NCBI GenBank assembly: GCA_021733665.1
Contig: JAHREI010000006.1
Coordinates: forward strand, 167,043-231,042
From: Bacillus subtilis
GTDB taxonomy: Bacteria; Pseudomonadota; Alphaproteobacteria; Rhizobiales; Rhizobiaceae
Length of the DNA stretch: 64,000 nt
Reading direction: 5' to 3'
The first letter of the stretch is position 1. Each line of letters begins with the position of its first letter. The notes below the pieces were generated by a model. It saw only the letters and a list, made by a program, of their open reading frames with translations. It had not been told where the DNA came from and made no database searches. This document shows positions 8,694-16,555 of the stretch, in pieces. Position numbers and translations under genes: made by a program.

Positions 8694-10175
8694 ATGGCAG
8701 ATTTTGCAGCGGTACTGAAAAAGACAATTGATGCTCAGGAAAATCCTGATCAGGCGCTTCGTCAGCGTGTCTATGCGAAGGCCCGTTCCACGATCGAGCA
8801 AAAGCTTGCGGCTGCCAATGCACCCGAGCAGGTGGCACAACGCCAGCGCCAGATTCTTGAAGCAGCAATCGAAGAAACCGAAGCTGAATATCGTGCAGCC
8901 GAACGTGCCGCCGAAGAAGCTGCCAAGCCGGAGCAGGTTGCTGATCCGCTTGAGGATTTTCTCAAGGCCGTACAGGAAGCGGGCGTTGTTGAAGAACAGA
9001 ACGAACAGTCTTCTGTTCTGCCGGATGCACCCTATGATGAGACGCTGCATGGCGGCTCTCAGGATGAGTGGCAGAGTGAACGCACAGAAGGTGCAGAGTT
9101 TGACGAACGCGCTTCTTACAAAAATCATGACTATGATGAAGAGCCGCGCCGTGGCCGTTCAAAAGGTCTGATTGCCGGTCTGATTGCAGTGCTGCTGCTT
9201 GGCGGTGCCGGTTATGCAGGCTGGACTTATCAGGATCAGGTCAAGGATTATGTATCCTCATTGACCAGTGGCTCCACGGACAGTGGTGAAGGCACTGATG
9301 AGGGTGAAGATACCGGCGAAGGTGAAACTGCACCGGATGCAACAAACCCGTCAACGAATACACCGGCAACGACAACACCACCGGCAACGACAAATGACGG
9401 CGGAAATGCAACGGCACCAGCCGCCGATCCGAAGCCAGAAGGTGAGCAGAAGCTGACCCAGCGCTTGCTGCCGGATGGCAGTGAAGTGGACGAAGGTTCT
9501 TCCGGTGATAAGCCGACGATCGGTGAAGGGACTTCCAATGCGCCGGTCACAGGCACTGTGCCTGCTACCAATGGCACAAATACCGGCGCGGCAACGACAC
9601 AGGGGCAGGCAGTTCCTGTTGGCCAGCAGGCTTTCTTCTATGAAGAACAGCGCGGTGGTGAAACTTCGGCTGCGATCAAGGGCAGTGTTGTCTGGTCGGT
9701 CGTGCAGGATTCACCGGGCGATGGTGTGCCCGATGAACCGGCAATTCGTGCCGATGTGAACTTCCCGGATAAGAAGATCAATCTGCGTATGACTATGCGT
9801 CGTAATGCTGATCAGTCGATCCCTGCAAGCCATCTGATCGAGATGATTTATACCGTGCCGGAAGATTTTGACGGCGGTGTGATTGAGAATGTTCAGCGTG
9901 TCACTTTCAAGGATTCAGAACAGTCTGCGGGTAATCCTCTGGCGGCGATCCCGATGAAAATCGCGGATAACTTCTTCCTCGTAGCGCTGAATGATGCGCG
10001 TACAGCAGTTGATATGAACCTGACACTGATGCGCCGTCAGCAATGGATTGATATTCCGATCACCTATCGTAACGGTCGCCGCGCTTTGCTGAGCATTGAA
10101 AAAGGTGTGCCTGGCGATAAGGTCTTTGATGAAGTGCTCAAGTCCTGGGGCAGCACAGCACCGGCAGCGAATTAA
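8694..10175 (+). CDS. Conserved single-pass membrane protein of unknown function
   Basis: 493 residues. Residues 1-85 are a charged helical, probably coiled-coil segment (IEQKLAAANAPEQVAQRQRQ and on) in the cytoplasm. An acidic linker ends in the basic EPRRGRSKG, one membrane span at about 158-178 (LIAGLIAVLLLGGAGYAGW) follows, then a long Gly/Thr/Pro-rich linker (185-330), and a compact C-terminal domain from about 340 that would be periplasmic (SVVWSVVQDSPGDGVPDEP, HLIEMIYTVPEDFDGGV). A protein of this build lies between purA and rpoH in related rhizobia; I know no function for it. It shares a bidirectional terminator with rpoH. Confidence 0.7.
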   Translation: MADFAAVLKKTIDAQENPDQALRQRVYAKARSTIEQKLAAANAPEQVAQRQRQILEAAIEETEAEYRAAERAAEEAAKPEQVADPLEDFLKAVQEAGVVEEQNEQSSVLPDAPYDETLHGGSQDEWQSERTEGAEFDERASYKNHDYDEEPRRGRSKGLIAGLIAVLLLGGAGYAGWTYQDQVKDYVSSLTSGSTDSGEGTDEGEDTGEGETAPDATNPSTNTPATTTPPATTNDGGNATAPAADPKPEGEQKLTQRLLPDGSEVDEGSSGDKPTIGEGTSNAPVTGTVPATNGTNTGAATTQGQAVPVGQQAFFYEEQRGGETSAAIKGSVVWSVVQDSPGDGVPDEPAIRADVNFPDKKINLRMTMRRNADQSIPASHLIEMIYTVPEDFDGGVIENVQRVTFKDSEQSAGNPLAAIPMKIADNFFLVALNDARTAVDMNLTLMRRQQWIDIPITYRNGRRALLSIEKGVPGDKVFDEVLKSWGSTAPAAN

Positions 10176-10194
10176 TCCTGTCTGTATTTCAATA

Positions 10195-10231
10195 AAAAAC
10201 CGCCCTGTGCATTATACGCAGGGCGGTTTTG
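10195..10231. terminator. Bidirectional terminator, membrane gene / rpoH
   Basis: Twelve-base arms AAAACCGCCCTG and CAGGGCGGTTTT with A/T tracts on both sides, between convergent genes. Confidence 0.9.
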
Positions 10232-10253
10232 TTATATCGGACTACCGGATTGT

Positions 10254-11129
10254 TTATGCAGCCTGAGCGGAAGCCATAACAGCCTCCTGAACCTTTTCAA
10301 AAGCACGGACCTCAATCTGGCGCACGCGCTCACGACTGATACCGAATTCAGTGGACAGGTCTTCCAATGTAACCGGCTCTTCGGCTAAACGACGGGCTTC
10401 GAAAATGCGGCGCTCACGGTCATTGAGCTGAGACATTGCATTTTCAAGCATGCTGCGGCGGCTGTTGAGCTCATCCTCGTCGATCAGCACCTGTTCCTGT
10501 GATGCACTGTCATCAACCAGCCAGTCCTGCCATTCGCCGCTTTCACCTTCCGATGCACGGATCGGTGCGTTGAGCGAAGCATCGCCGCTCATACGACGGT
10601 TCATGGACACGACTTCTTCTTCCGATACGCGCAGGCGGGTCGCGATTTCCTTGACCTGTTCTGGGCGCAGATCGCCGTCATCCAGTGCCTGAATCTTGTT
10701 CTTGGCCTTACGCAGGTTAAAGAACAGGCGTTTCTGGTTGGCGGTGGTGCCCATTTTAACTAGGCTCCACGACCGCAGGACATATTCCTGAATCGAGGCC
10801 TTGATCCACCACATTGCATAGGTCGCAAGACGGAAGCCACGTTCCGGTTCAAAGCGTTTGACCGCTTGCATCAGGCCGACATTGCCCTCAGAGATAACTT
10901 CCCCGATCGGAAGGCCGTAGCCGCGATAACCCATAGCAATTTTGGCCACGAGACGCAGGTGGCTGGTAACAAGTTTATGCGCTGCTTCCGGATCAGCGTG
11001 CTCGCTATAGCGTTTGGCAAGCATATATTCTTCCTGAGGCTGAAGCATCGGGAAACGGCGGATTTCATCGAGATATCGTGTCAGACCACCATCACCTGCG
11101 GTGATAGCCGGTAAAGTTGCACGGGCCAT
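10254..11129 (-). CDS. rpoH: RNA polymerase sigma-32 factor (heat shock)
   Basis: 291 residues, the normal RpoH length. It directs RNA polymerase to heat-shock promoters. Region 2 includes GNVGLMQAVKRFEPERGFRL and ATYAMWWIKASIQEYVLRSW (-10 recognition), followed by the RpoH box region QKRLFFNLRK, found in RpoH but not in RpoD. Region 4 has the helix-turn-helix FGISRERVRQIEVRAFEKV. The frame is open to 11192, but ATG at 11129 (MARATLPAI) has a very strong AAGGAGGG site five bases upstream. A candidate target promoter is present in this window before clpB. Rhizobia often have two rpoH genes; which one this is cannot be told. Confidence 0.95.
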   Translation of the reverse strand: MARATLPAITAGDGGLTRYLDEIRRFPMLQPQEEYMLAKRYSEHADPEAAHKLVTSHLRLVAKIAMGYRGYGLPIGEVISEGNVGLMQAVKRFEPERGFRLATYAMWWIKASIQEYVLRSWSLVKMGTTANQKRLFFNLRKAKNKIQALDDGDLRPEQVKEIATRLRVSEEEVVSMNRRMSGDASLNAPIRASEGESGEWQDWLVDDSASQEQVLIDEDELNSRRSMLENAMSQLNDRERRIFEARRLAEEPVTLEDLSTEFGISRERVRQIEVRAFEKVQEAVMASAQAA

Positions 11130-11456
11130 AAAGCACCCTCCTTTTTGTGACAGGTTCCCATTGAGGCGAACCCGCGTCTGTATGATAACCATTTCAGACA
11201 GTTCGTCGCATAAAGTGAGTATATAGGAAGAATTTAGGCGAAAACACGGTCAAAGTGACAAAACACGAGAATTTTATCAGGACGACTACATAATTATAAT
11301 AATGAATGCCTGTTTTGTTAACTTGTTGAAAAATAAATGTAATATTATATGGAAAATGACAGGGATAAAAATAATCAGGAGAAGGGTCTGTCCTGCTCCC
11401 GATTATTACAGTAATTTAATGAAGCGCTATGCTGTCAGCAGGCTTGCAATCCAGGT
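11130..11456 (-). other. Intergenic region upstream of rpoH
   Basis: About 330 bases between rluD and rpoH, both on the minus strand. Near rluD it holds that gene's terminator. Nearer rpoH the minus strand has a CTATATA -10-like box around 11220-11226 but no -35 box at the right spacing. The middle is very AT-rich. No small gene is visible. Confidence 0.45.
11364..11405 (-). terminator. Rho-independent terminator of rluD
   Basis: On the minus strand TAATCGGGAG pairs with CTCCTGATTA (one G-T pair), then TTTTTATCC. Confidence 0.8.
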
Positions 11457-12467
11457 TTAGTCCTTCAGACCACCATGACGGAAAGCCTCAACCAAATTCT
11501 GCATATCTTCCGGCATCTCTGCAGTAAATTCCATAAATTCACCGGTCATCGGATGCTCAAAGGCTAGCAAACGGGCATGGAGTGCCTGCCGATGAAAATT
11601 CTGCACAGTTGTTTTCAGCTCATCAGTCAGGCGGTTGGCTTTGGTTTTATAGGCACCGCCATAATCATTGTCACCGATCAGCGGATGGCCGATATGAGCC
11701 ATATGCACACGGATCTGATGAGTGCGGCCTGTCTCAAGGCGGCACTCAACCAGTGACGCAAGCGCTGTCGCATCGCTGTTTTCACCAAAACGTTCTTCAA
11801 GCGTATAATGCGTGATCGCATAACGGGCATCTTCGCGGTCTTCGCGTACCACAGCCTGTTTGGTGCGATCCCGATGCGAGCGACCCAGATGGGCGTCAAT
11901 CGTACCTGCCGGACGCTCCGGCATCCCCCAGACCAGAGCCAGATAGGCGCGTTCCAGAGCGCCGGTGCGGCCGTGGTCGGCAAATTGTGCACTCAGGTTC
12001 TGGTGTGCCTTGTCGTGTTTGGCAATAACCAGCACGCCGGACGTGTCTTTATCCAGACGATGGACAATGCCAGGACGCTTAACGCCGCCGATACCGGACA
12101 GGCTGTCACCGCAATGGTGTATTAAAGCGTTAACCAAAGTTCCAGTCCAGTTGCCATTTCCCGGATGAACAACCAGTCCGGCAGGCTTGTTGACCACAAT
12201 TATGTCATTATCTTCATAAAGGAGATCAAGCGGAATATCTTCCGGCTGTGGATCAGCTGGCTCGGCTTCGGGAATGTGTAGCGCAATCGTTGAACCTTCG
12301 CGCAATTTGTGCTTAGGCTCGCTCACAGTCCGGTTGTCTACCAGTACATGGCCGGCACTTATGAGTGATTGGATGCGATTTCGTGAAAGATCAGGCGTGA
12401 GTTGAGAAGCAAGCCACTGATCCAGCCGCTTTCCTGCGGCATCTGCGTCGGCAATTAGCTCTTTCAA
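11457..12467 (-). CDS. rluD: Ribosomal large-subunit pseudouridine synthase, RluD type
   Basis: 336 residues with the chosen start. It isomerises uridines in 23S rRNA helix 69. An N-terminal S4 RNA-binding domain (KRLDQWLASQLTPDLSRNRI) is followed by the catalytic domain with GIVHRLDKDTSGVLVIAK, whose Asp139 is the catalytic residue, and ETGRTHQIRVHMAHIGHPL. The frame is open to 12590, but that part overlaps the divergent gene at 12521. TTG at 12467 has AGGGAAG six bases upstream and leaves a 53-base divergent promoter region, so I prefer it. RluC/RluD assignment follows from length and neighbourhood. Confidence 0.9.
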   Translation of the reverse strand: MKELIADADAAGKRLDQWLASQLTPDLSRNRIQSLISAGHVLVDNRTVSEPKHKLREGSTIALHIPEAEPADPQPEDIPLDLLYEDNDIIVVNKPAGLVVHPGNGNWTGTLVNALIHHCGDSLSGIGGVKRPGIVHRLDKDTSGVLVIAKHDKAHQNLSAQFADHGRTGALERAYLALVWGMPERPAGTIDAHLGRSHRDRTKQAVVREDREDARYAITHYTLEERFGENSDATALASLVECRLETGRTHQIRVHMAHIGHPLIGDNDYGGAYKTKANRLTDELKTTVQNFHRQALHARLLAFEHPMTGEFMEFTAEMPEDMQNLVEAFRHGGLKD

Positions 12468-12520
12468 TCGTCTCTTCCCTTCGTTATCACGCCTCGCGAT
12501 ATCAGTAATCGGAGACCTTA

Positions 12521-12997
12521 ATGCAGGATCATTATTATCAAGAGCACCCGGAGCAGCAACAATATGCTGCACAAGCTTATCAGGAGCCACCGCTCGATCC
12601 GGCTATGGAACGTGTGCGTCGTAAAATGATTCGACTGCTGATTATATCAATTGGCATTATGGTGATAGGTCTTATCGCGGTGTTGAGCGCCGTCGTCTAT
12701 AAAATCAATCAGGCTCCCGATACAGCAGAAAGTGAAACAGCTCAATCTGATATTCCGGGTCAGGCGGTGAAGAAAGACGCTCAGGCTCAGAATACAGAAA
12801 ATAAGACTGCAGAGCTGCCGCCAATGGTTGAATCCCAGCTGGAACTGGCACCGGGCACACGTCTTCTGTCGCAGAGTCTGTCCGGCAATCTGGTATCGCT
12901 GGAAACTTTGCTACCGGATGGCGGTACTGAAATCATGATTTATGACTATCGCCAGTCCCGTTTTGTCGGACGTATGCGCCTCGGTAATCTGGAATAG
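12521..12997 (+). CDS. DUF6476-type single-pass membrane protein
   Basis: 158 residues. A Gln/Tyr-rich cytoplasmic N-terminus (1-33), a membrane span at about 38-60 (LLIISIGIMVIGLIAVLSAVV), a charged linker, and a small C-terminal beta domain (LELAPGTRLLSQSLSGNLVS and TEIMIYDYRQSRFVGRMRLG). The pattern GTR/LLS...L..G...I.IYD matches DUF6476, a small alphaproteobacterial family often beside rluD. The C-terminal domain would be periplasmic. Function unknown. It is divergent from rluD and ends at a strong terminator. Confidence 0.75.
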   Translation: MQDHYYQEHPEQQQYAAQAYQEPPLDPAMERVRRKMIRLLIISIGIMVIGLIAVLSAVVYKINQAPDTAESETAQSDIPGQAVKKDAQAQNTENKTAELPPMVESQLELAPGTRLLSQSLSGNLVSLETLLPDGGTEIMIYDYRQSRFVGRMRLGNLE

Positions 12998-13012
12998 CAC
13001 TAAGCTCAATTT

Positions 13013-13058
13013 AAAAGCTCCGCTCCGGTGACAGCCGGTGCGGAGCTTTTGTTTGTTT
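13013..13058 (+). terminator. Rho-independent terminator of the DUF6476 gene
   Basis: AAAAGCTCCGC/GCGGAGCTTTT with an inner ACCGG/CCGGT-like pairing, then TTTGTTTGTTT. Confidence 0.85.
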
Positions 13059-13337
13059 AAAGCATATTAGTGCTGGATAAACTCTGACAGAGTTGCAGTC
13101 TGGCCGGATCGGGGCTTTGCCTGTCTGCTAATCATTTATAAATTGCAGACATAAAGATTCTTTAAGTCGGACTGCGGTTTGACCTGTGTCAGAAGTTTTG
13201 CCAAGGTGCATTCAATTGATATTGAAAATGCTCTGACTTCTTAAGTGGTCGCATAATTGCGGGTGTTAAATGAGACCATTTATATGCGTAATATGTACCG
13301 GCGTGTTTCACCCACGTTTGCGACTGGTCTTTGTGTT

Positions 13338-13381
13338 TTAGAGCGCCGTGCACCCTGTCGGGTGCACAAAGGTCGCTCTAA
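13338..13381. repeat. Nested intergenic inverted repeat (TTAGAGCG...CGCTCTAA)
   Basis: Outer eight-base arms TTAGAGCG and CGCTCTAA are perfect; inside lies a second perfect hairpin GTGCACCC-tgtc-GGGTGCAC. A related element with arms TCTAGAGCG/CGCTCTAGA occurs at 23723-23768. Both look like dispersed intergenic repeats of this genome. This copy lies in the leader region of fur/mur. Confidence 0.7.
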
Positions 13382-13428
13382 CGGCTTATATTGACAAGCA
13401 CAAAACCGGTTCTATGGGGATTTTAATA

Positions 13429-13848
13429 ATGAAAAATGATTATGAAAAACAGCTTCGTGATGCGGGTGTGCGGATTACGCGTCCCAGACGCGTCATTCTC
13501 GATATCCTGTCTCAGACGGAAGGGCATCCGGATGCTCTGGAAATTTTCCGTCGTGCAGTTGAGGTTGATAGCAGTATTTCATTATCGACCGTCTACCGGA
13601 CAATGAAATTGCTGGAAGAGCAGGGCGCTATTCACCGCCACGCTTTTGACGGTGGTCCGTCTCGTTTCGAGCAGGCCGGTAATCAGCATCATGATCATCT
13701 GATTGATATGGAAACCGGTGATGTGATCGAGTTTCACTCTGAAATGATTGAGAAATTACAAGAAGAAATCGCTCGTTCGCTGGGTTATGAAATCATTCAT
13801 CACCGCTTTGAGCTCTACGGCCGTAAAATTAAAAAACAACAGAATTAA
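13429..13848 (+). CDS. fur: Fur/Mur-family metal-responsive regulator
   Basis: 139 residues, typical for Fur. N-terminal winged helix: [22 protein letters not shown] and the DNA-reading helix [19 protein letters not shown]. The C-terminal part binds metal: [23 protein letters not shown] has the HHDHL cluster, with further His at the end ([12 protein letters not shown]). It lacks the CXXC pairs of zinc-structured Fur proteins, as expected of alphaproteobacterial Fur/Mur, which mostly answers to manganese and controls Mn uptake. ATG at 13429 follows GGGGA by eight bases; the frame is open further to 13348, through the repeat. Distinction from Irr: no heme-type motif, and the closest memory match is Fur/Mur. 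Confidence 0.88.
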   Translation: MKNDYEKQLRDAGVRITRPRRVILDILSQTEGHPDALEIFRRAVEVDSSISLSTVYRTMKLLEEQGAIHRHAFDGGPSRFEQAGNQHHDHLIDMETGDVIEFHSEMIEKLQEEIARSLGYEIIHHRFELYGRKIKKQQN

Positions 13849-13894
13849 TATATCAGAATTTATTTTTAAATAATTTGATTTTGTGTGAAACCAT

Positions 13895-14039
13895 TTCAAA
13901 TGACGGGCGTTGTAGTGAATGTGGAAGGCTAACAATCTGCCCCCTCACAGTTCAGCCTTTCACGCACCGCGGGTATGCCCCCTAATCCCACGGTCTGCGC
14001 GCTCCAGGAATTTAGTTTTCGGAGCGCGCTATTTTTTTG
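13895..14039 (+). ncRNA. Candidate small RNA or fur/mur 3' UTR RNA with two C-rich loops
   Basis: No reading frame explains this region, yet it is highly structured and ends in a strong terminator. Hairpin 1 (13921-13963): GTGGAAGGCTAAC pairs with GTTCAGCCTTTCAC, one bulge. Hairpin 2 (13966-13994): ACCGCGGG pairs with CCCACGGT, one mismatch. Both apical loops contain the identical 8-mer TGCCCCCT (13937-13944 and 13975-13982). Hairpin 3 is the terminator at 13997-14039. Repeated C-rich loops are the usual design of small RNAs that bind G-rich ribosome sites. No clear promoter is seen, so it may be processed from the fur/mur transcript. The 5' end given is a guess. Confidence 0.5.
13997..14039 (+). 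terminator. Strong terminator downstream of fur/mur and the candidate small RNA
   Basis: Perfect nine-base stem GCGCGCTCC/GGAGCGCGC, 15-base loop, then TATTTTTTT. Confidence 0.88.
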
Positions 14040-14092
14040 TCTGAATGGCTGAGTTTATTGAGCGCGTCACAACAAGCGCCTTTAAAAATGCT

Positions 14093-15136
14093 TTAAAAAT
14101 CGAAATTCCGGTGCGGTATACGCAGATAATATTCCACGCTGTCTGATTTAATTGAATAATGAGCAGTGCCGCTGACTGCCTGCGGAACAATGCGCAGCAA
14201 AACAGCGCTGCCGAAGCGGGATGTATCAGGTTGTGGCTTATGCAATACAGGAATATCCGGCGGATGATCTGTACTGTCCGGCGGACAGGTTTGTTCTTTC
14301 CAGTGGATGATCAGATCCATCTCGCCTTCACCATCAGGTTCGAGTTCCGATGAGATGGTCAGCCTGCCATGCTCGCAGGCGAGTGCGCCATAGGAGGCGG
14401 AATTGACGATCAGTTCATGGAAAGCAAGTCCGACATGCAAGGCCGCACCCGGAAACAGATAGGCATCCTGACCGGTGATGGTGAGACGCGGATCTTTCGG
14501 GTGAATATATTTCTCTAACTGGGAAAATAGCAATTCGCGAAAGTCGGCACCGTGCCAGTTTGAATCAGTGACCAGATCCTGAGAATGCGAGAGCGAGTGA
14601 AGGCGGCCGCGGAATTTTTGTAAAAACTGGTCAACAGAACCGGAAAAACGGGCTGTCTGCATGGCAATGCTTTGAATGATGGCCAGCAGATTTTTGGAGC
14701 GGTGGCTGACTTCCCGCAATAGGATTTTTAAAACCTGTTCACGGTGTTTCAGCTCGCTGATTTCAACAGCGGTCGTGACCACGCCGATGATGTTGCCTTC
14801 TTCATCCCTGTCGCCGTCGATAAAGAATTCATACCAACGCGGGTTTTTCTTATCGGGAAAAGACAGTTCCAGCCGTTGGGCGTCACCTGTTGCAAGCAAC
14901 TGGTTTTTGGCGGTGATCAATTGGCTGGCAATGTCTTTCGGCATCAGCTCATTTTCGCTGATGTCGGGGCGCCATGGCAAATGCCAGAAATCGGGCAAGT
15001 TCTCTGCCCAGCTGTAAACCAGATTTGGGGTTTGGTAAAAAACAGAAACATTGCTGTTCCGGATGGCTCGCAACAGGGAGCGTAAGCGGATCTGGCCGGT
15101 GCTGCTATATCCTGACACGGGAGATGTGTGAGCCAT
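14093..15136 (-). CDS. HWE-family sensor histidine kinase of the general stress response
   Basis: 347 residues from ATG at 15136; ATG at 15190 is an alternative, neither with a strong ribosome site. No membrane span, so cytoplasmic. An N-terminal PAS-like sensor domain (about residues 25-130, ending EFFIDGDRDEEGNIIGVVTTAVEISE) has no LOV cysteine motif. The HWE kinase core begins LLREVSHRSKNLLAIIQSIA with phosphorylated His145, followed by the N-box HELIVNSASYGAL. HWE kinases of this group phosphorylate PhyR, whose gene is close by on the same strand, so this is the likely cognate kinase. It may be co-transcribed with the DUF1328 gene, and so be EcfG-dependent. Confidence 0.85.
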   Translation of the reverse strand: MAHTSPVSGYSSTGQIRLRSLLRAIRNSNVSVFYQTPNLVYSWAENLPDFWHLPWRPDISENELMPKDIASQLITAKNQLLATGDAQRLELSFPDKKNPRWYEFFIDGDRDEEGNIIGVVTTAVEISELKHREQVLKILLREVSHRSKNLLAIIQSIAMQTARFSGSVDQFLQKFRGRLHSLSHSQDLVTDSNWHGADFRELLFSQLEKYIHPKDPRLTITGQDAYLFPGAALHVGLAFHELIVNSASYGALACEHGRLTISSELEPDGEGEMDLIIHWKEQTCPPDSTDHPPDIPVLHKPQPDTSRFGSAVLLRIVPQAVSGTAHYSIKSDSVEYYLRIPHRNFDF

Positions 15137-15205
15137 CAGATAGACTTTCTGTACTTCAGATCTGGCTTGAATTGCTAAGTGCTGAGGCATGCCAGAAGAC
15201 AGACA

Positions 15206-15228
15206 CGGGACGCAGCGCCGGCGTCCCG
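15206..15228. other. Hairpin between the DUF1328 gene and the kinase gene
   Basis: Perfect eight-base stem CGGGACGC/GCGTCCCG with a seven-base loop and no T-run. It could attenuate or process a DUF1328-kinase transcript. Confidence 0.4.
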
Positions 15229-15257
15229 ATTGGCTTATTAAGTTGAATGTGTCTCAT

Positions 15258-15422
15258 TTATGCTTTCCTGATGAAACTGGCAATCAGCGACAAGAGCAGC
15301 AAGCCAAGGAAGATATAGAACAGGATTTGCGCAATACCAGCCGATGCACCGGCAATTCCGCCGAATCCGAGCGCACCGGCGATAATGGCCACGATCAGAA
15401 AGACAACTGCATAATATAACAT
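15258..15422 (-). CDS. DUF1328 (YtjA-type) small membrane protein, 54 residues
   Basis: A 54-residue protein made almost wholly of two hydrophobic segments: [20 protein letters not shown] and [20 protein letters not shown], joined by a small-residue turn GGIAGASAG. This matches the DUF1328 family of tiny inner-membrane proteins, common in stress regulons of rhizobia. GAGGAGG lies six bases before the ATG. An exact EcfG promoter sits at 15497-15521, so general-stress control is likely. Function unknown. Confidence 0.88.
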   Translation of the reverse strand: MLYYAVVFLIVAIIAGALGFGGIAGASAGIAQILFYIFLGLLLLSLIASFIRKA

Positions 15423-15496
15423 GATAACCTCCTCATTTTCAGATTGTGTTTTGTGGAAACAAAACCGGATATATTCAGGTTATTGCATGTTATAGA

Positions 15497-15521
15497 AACG
15501 TATCGTGGCGTGTTTAGTTCC
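15497..15521 (-). promoter_or_regulatory. EcfG promoter of the DUF1328 gene
   Basis: On the minus strand GGAAC (15521-15517), 16 bases, then CGTT (15500-15497). This is the exact consensus for EcfG-type sigma factors. It lies between the phyR stop and the DUF1328 start. Confidence 0.8.
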
Positions 15522-15548
15522 TGTCATCGCGCATTTATGGCGATCTTT

Positions 15549-16343
15549 TTATGCGTGCGCGGGTGCACTTTCCTCAAAAAACAGTGCCTGACTGATCAGG
15601 GCTTTGACCATGTCCGGATTGAACGGTTTGGTAACAAGGAAAGTCGGTTCTGATCGCTCGCCTGTGAGCAGGCGCTCCGGAAAAGCTGTGATAAAGATCA
15701 CCGGAATAGCATCGGTTTTCAGGATATCATTGACCGCATCAATACCGGAGCTACCGTCTGCAAGCTGAATATCCGCGAGAACCATGGCCGGTTTTTCTGC
15801 ATTATAGAGCGTCAGAGCTTCCTGATGCGTGCGGGCAATGCCGACAACTTCATGCCCAAGTGTTTCCACCATCTGCTCAATATCCATGGCAATCAGTGGC
15901 TCATCTTCAATAATCATAATGCGGGTAGCGACATGGCGGGAAATCTGCTCGGATGCTTCCGAGAGCAGGGCAGAGAAGCCCGCTTCATCTTCCTGCAGAA
16001 TTTCTGCAGCCTCTTTATCATTGAAGCCTTCAACAGAAACCAGAAGAAAAGCCTGACGCGAACGCGGTGTGAGCATTGCCAGATTTTGCGATGCACGCTT
16101 TTCCCACGGATGTTGCTGGTCATGATCCGGTATTTCAATGGTCGTACGGTCGAAAATACTGGAATAAAGCCTGTAGAGCGCTATCTTATCAGATGAACTG
16201 TCCGGAAAGACTGAAATGTCATCAATAAGCGCTTCAAGGATTGCTGCTACATATGCATCTCCTGCTGATTGTGAGCCGGTAACGGCACGTGAGAAACGAC
16301 GGAGATAAGGCAGATGCGGTGCAATACGCGTAGACAATGACAT
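15549..16343 (-). CDS. phyR: Anti-anti-sigma response regulator PhyR
   Basis: 264 residues. The N-terminal half is sigma-like (about 1-135): sigma-4-type helices LTPRSRQAFLLVSVEGFNDK and EAAEILQEDEAGFSALLSEA mimic EcfG. The C-terminal half is a receiver domain: MIIEDEPLIAMD, phospho-acceptor Asp191 in VLADIQLADGS, ITAFP and the conserved Lys in VTKPFN. When phosphorylated, the sigma-like half binds NepR and frees EcfG. ATG at 16343 has GGAG nine bases upstream; the ATG at 16355 does not. It is divergent from nepR-ecfG with an exact EcfG promoter between, so it is positively autoregulated. Confidence 0.96.
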   Translation of the reverse strand: MSLSTRIAPHLPYLRRFSRAVTGSQSAGDAYVAAILEALIDDISVFPDSSSDKIALYRLYSSIFDRTTIEIPDHDQQHPWEKRASQNLAMLTPRSRQAFLLVSVEGFNDKEAAEILQEDEAGFSALLSEASEQISRHVATRIMIIEDEPLIAMDIEQMVETLGHEVVGIARTHQEALTLYNAEKPAMVLADIQLADGSSGIDAVNDILKTDAIPVIFITAFPERLLTGERSEPTFLVTKPFNPDMVKALISQALFFEESAPAHA

Positions 16344-16393
16344 TGAATGCTCCATTTATATCGGCAGTCGGCAGACTGCCTGTTTATGGTTCT

Positions 16394-16418
16394 AACGGCT
16401 GACTATAAAAATTGTTCC
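16394..16418 (-). promoter_or_regulatory. EcfG promoter of phyR
   Basis: Minus strand GGAAC (16418-16414), 16 bases, CGTT (16397-16394), about 50 bases before the phyR ATG. Exact match to the EcfG consensus. Confidence 0.85.
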
Positions 16419-16426
16419 TGCGTTTG

Positions 16427-16451
16427 GGAACTATTTATTCACCCCTGCATT
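16427..16451 (+). promoter_or_regulatory. Possible EcfG promoter of nepR-ecfG (CATT variant)
   Basis: Plus strand GGAAC (16427-16431), 16 bases, CATT (16448-16451). The -35 and spacing are right; the -10 differs from CGTT by one base. Back-to-back placement with the phyR promoter is what autoregulation in this locus would need. Confidence 0.4.
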
Positions 16452-16555
16452 ATGACTTGGATATGGCATCTCAATCGGCTGAATTTAGGAAACCGTAAAA
16501 GTGCTTTGATCTGAGCTCCTGTGAAAGTCAGGGCGATAACCGGAATACGACTGAG

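Larger units (their letters stand above)
12998..13428 (+). other. Intergenic region upstream of fur/mur
   Basis: About 430 bases. Holds the DUF6476 gene terminator, a 15-base palindrome AACTCTGACAGAGTT at 13080-13094, a weaker long inverted repeat between GTCAGAAG and CTCTGAC around 13187-13240, and a nested inverted repeat at 13338-13381. No small gene was found. Confidence 0.5.

Noticed and set aside
12468..12590. A 41-codon extension of rluD
   Set aside because: It overlaps the divergent DUF6476 gene antisense and has no ribosome site; TTG at 12467 does.
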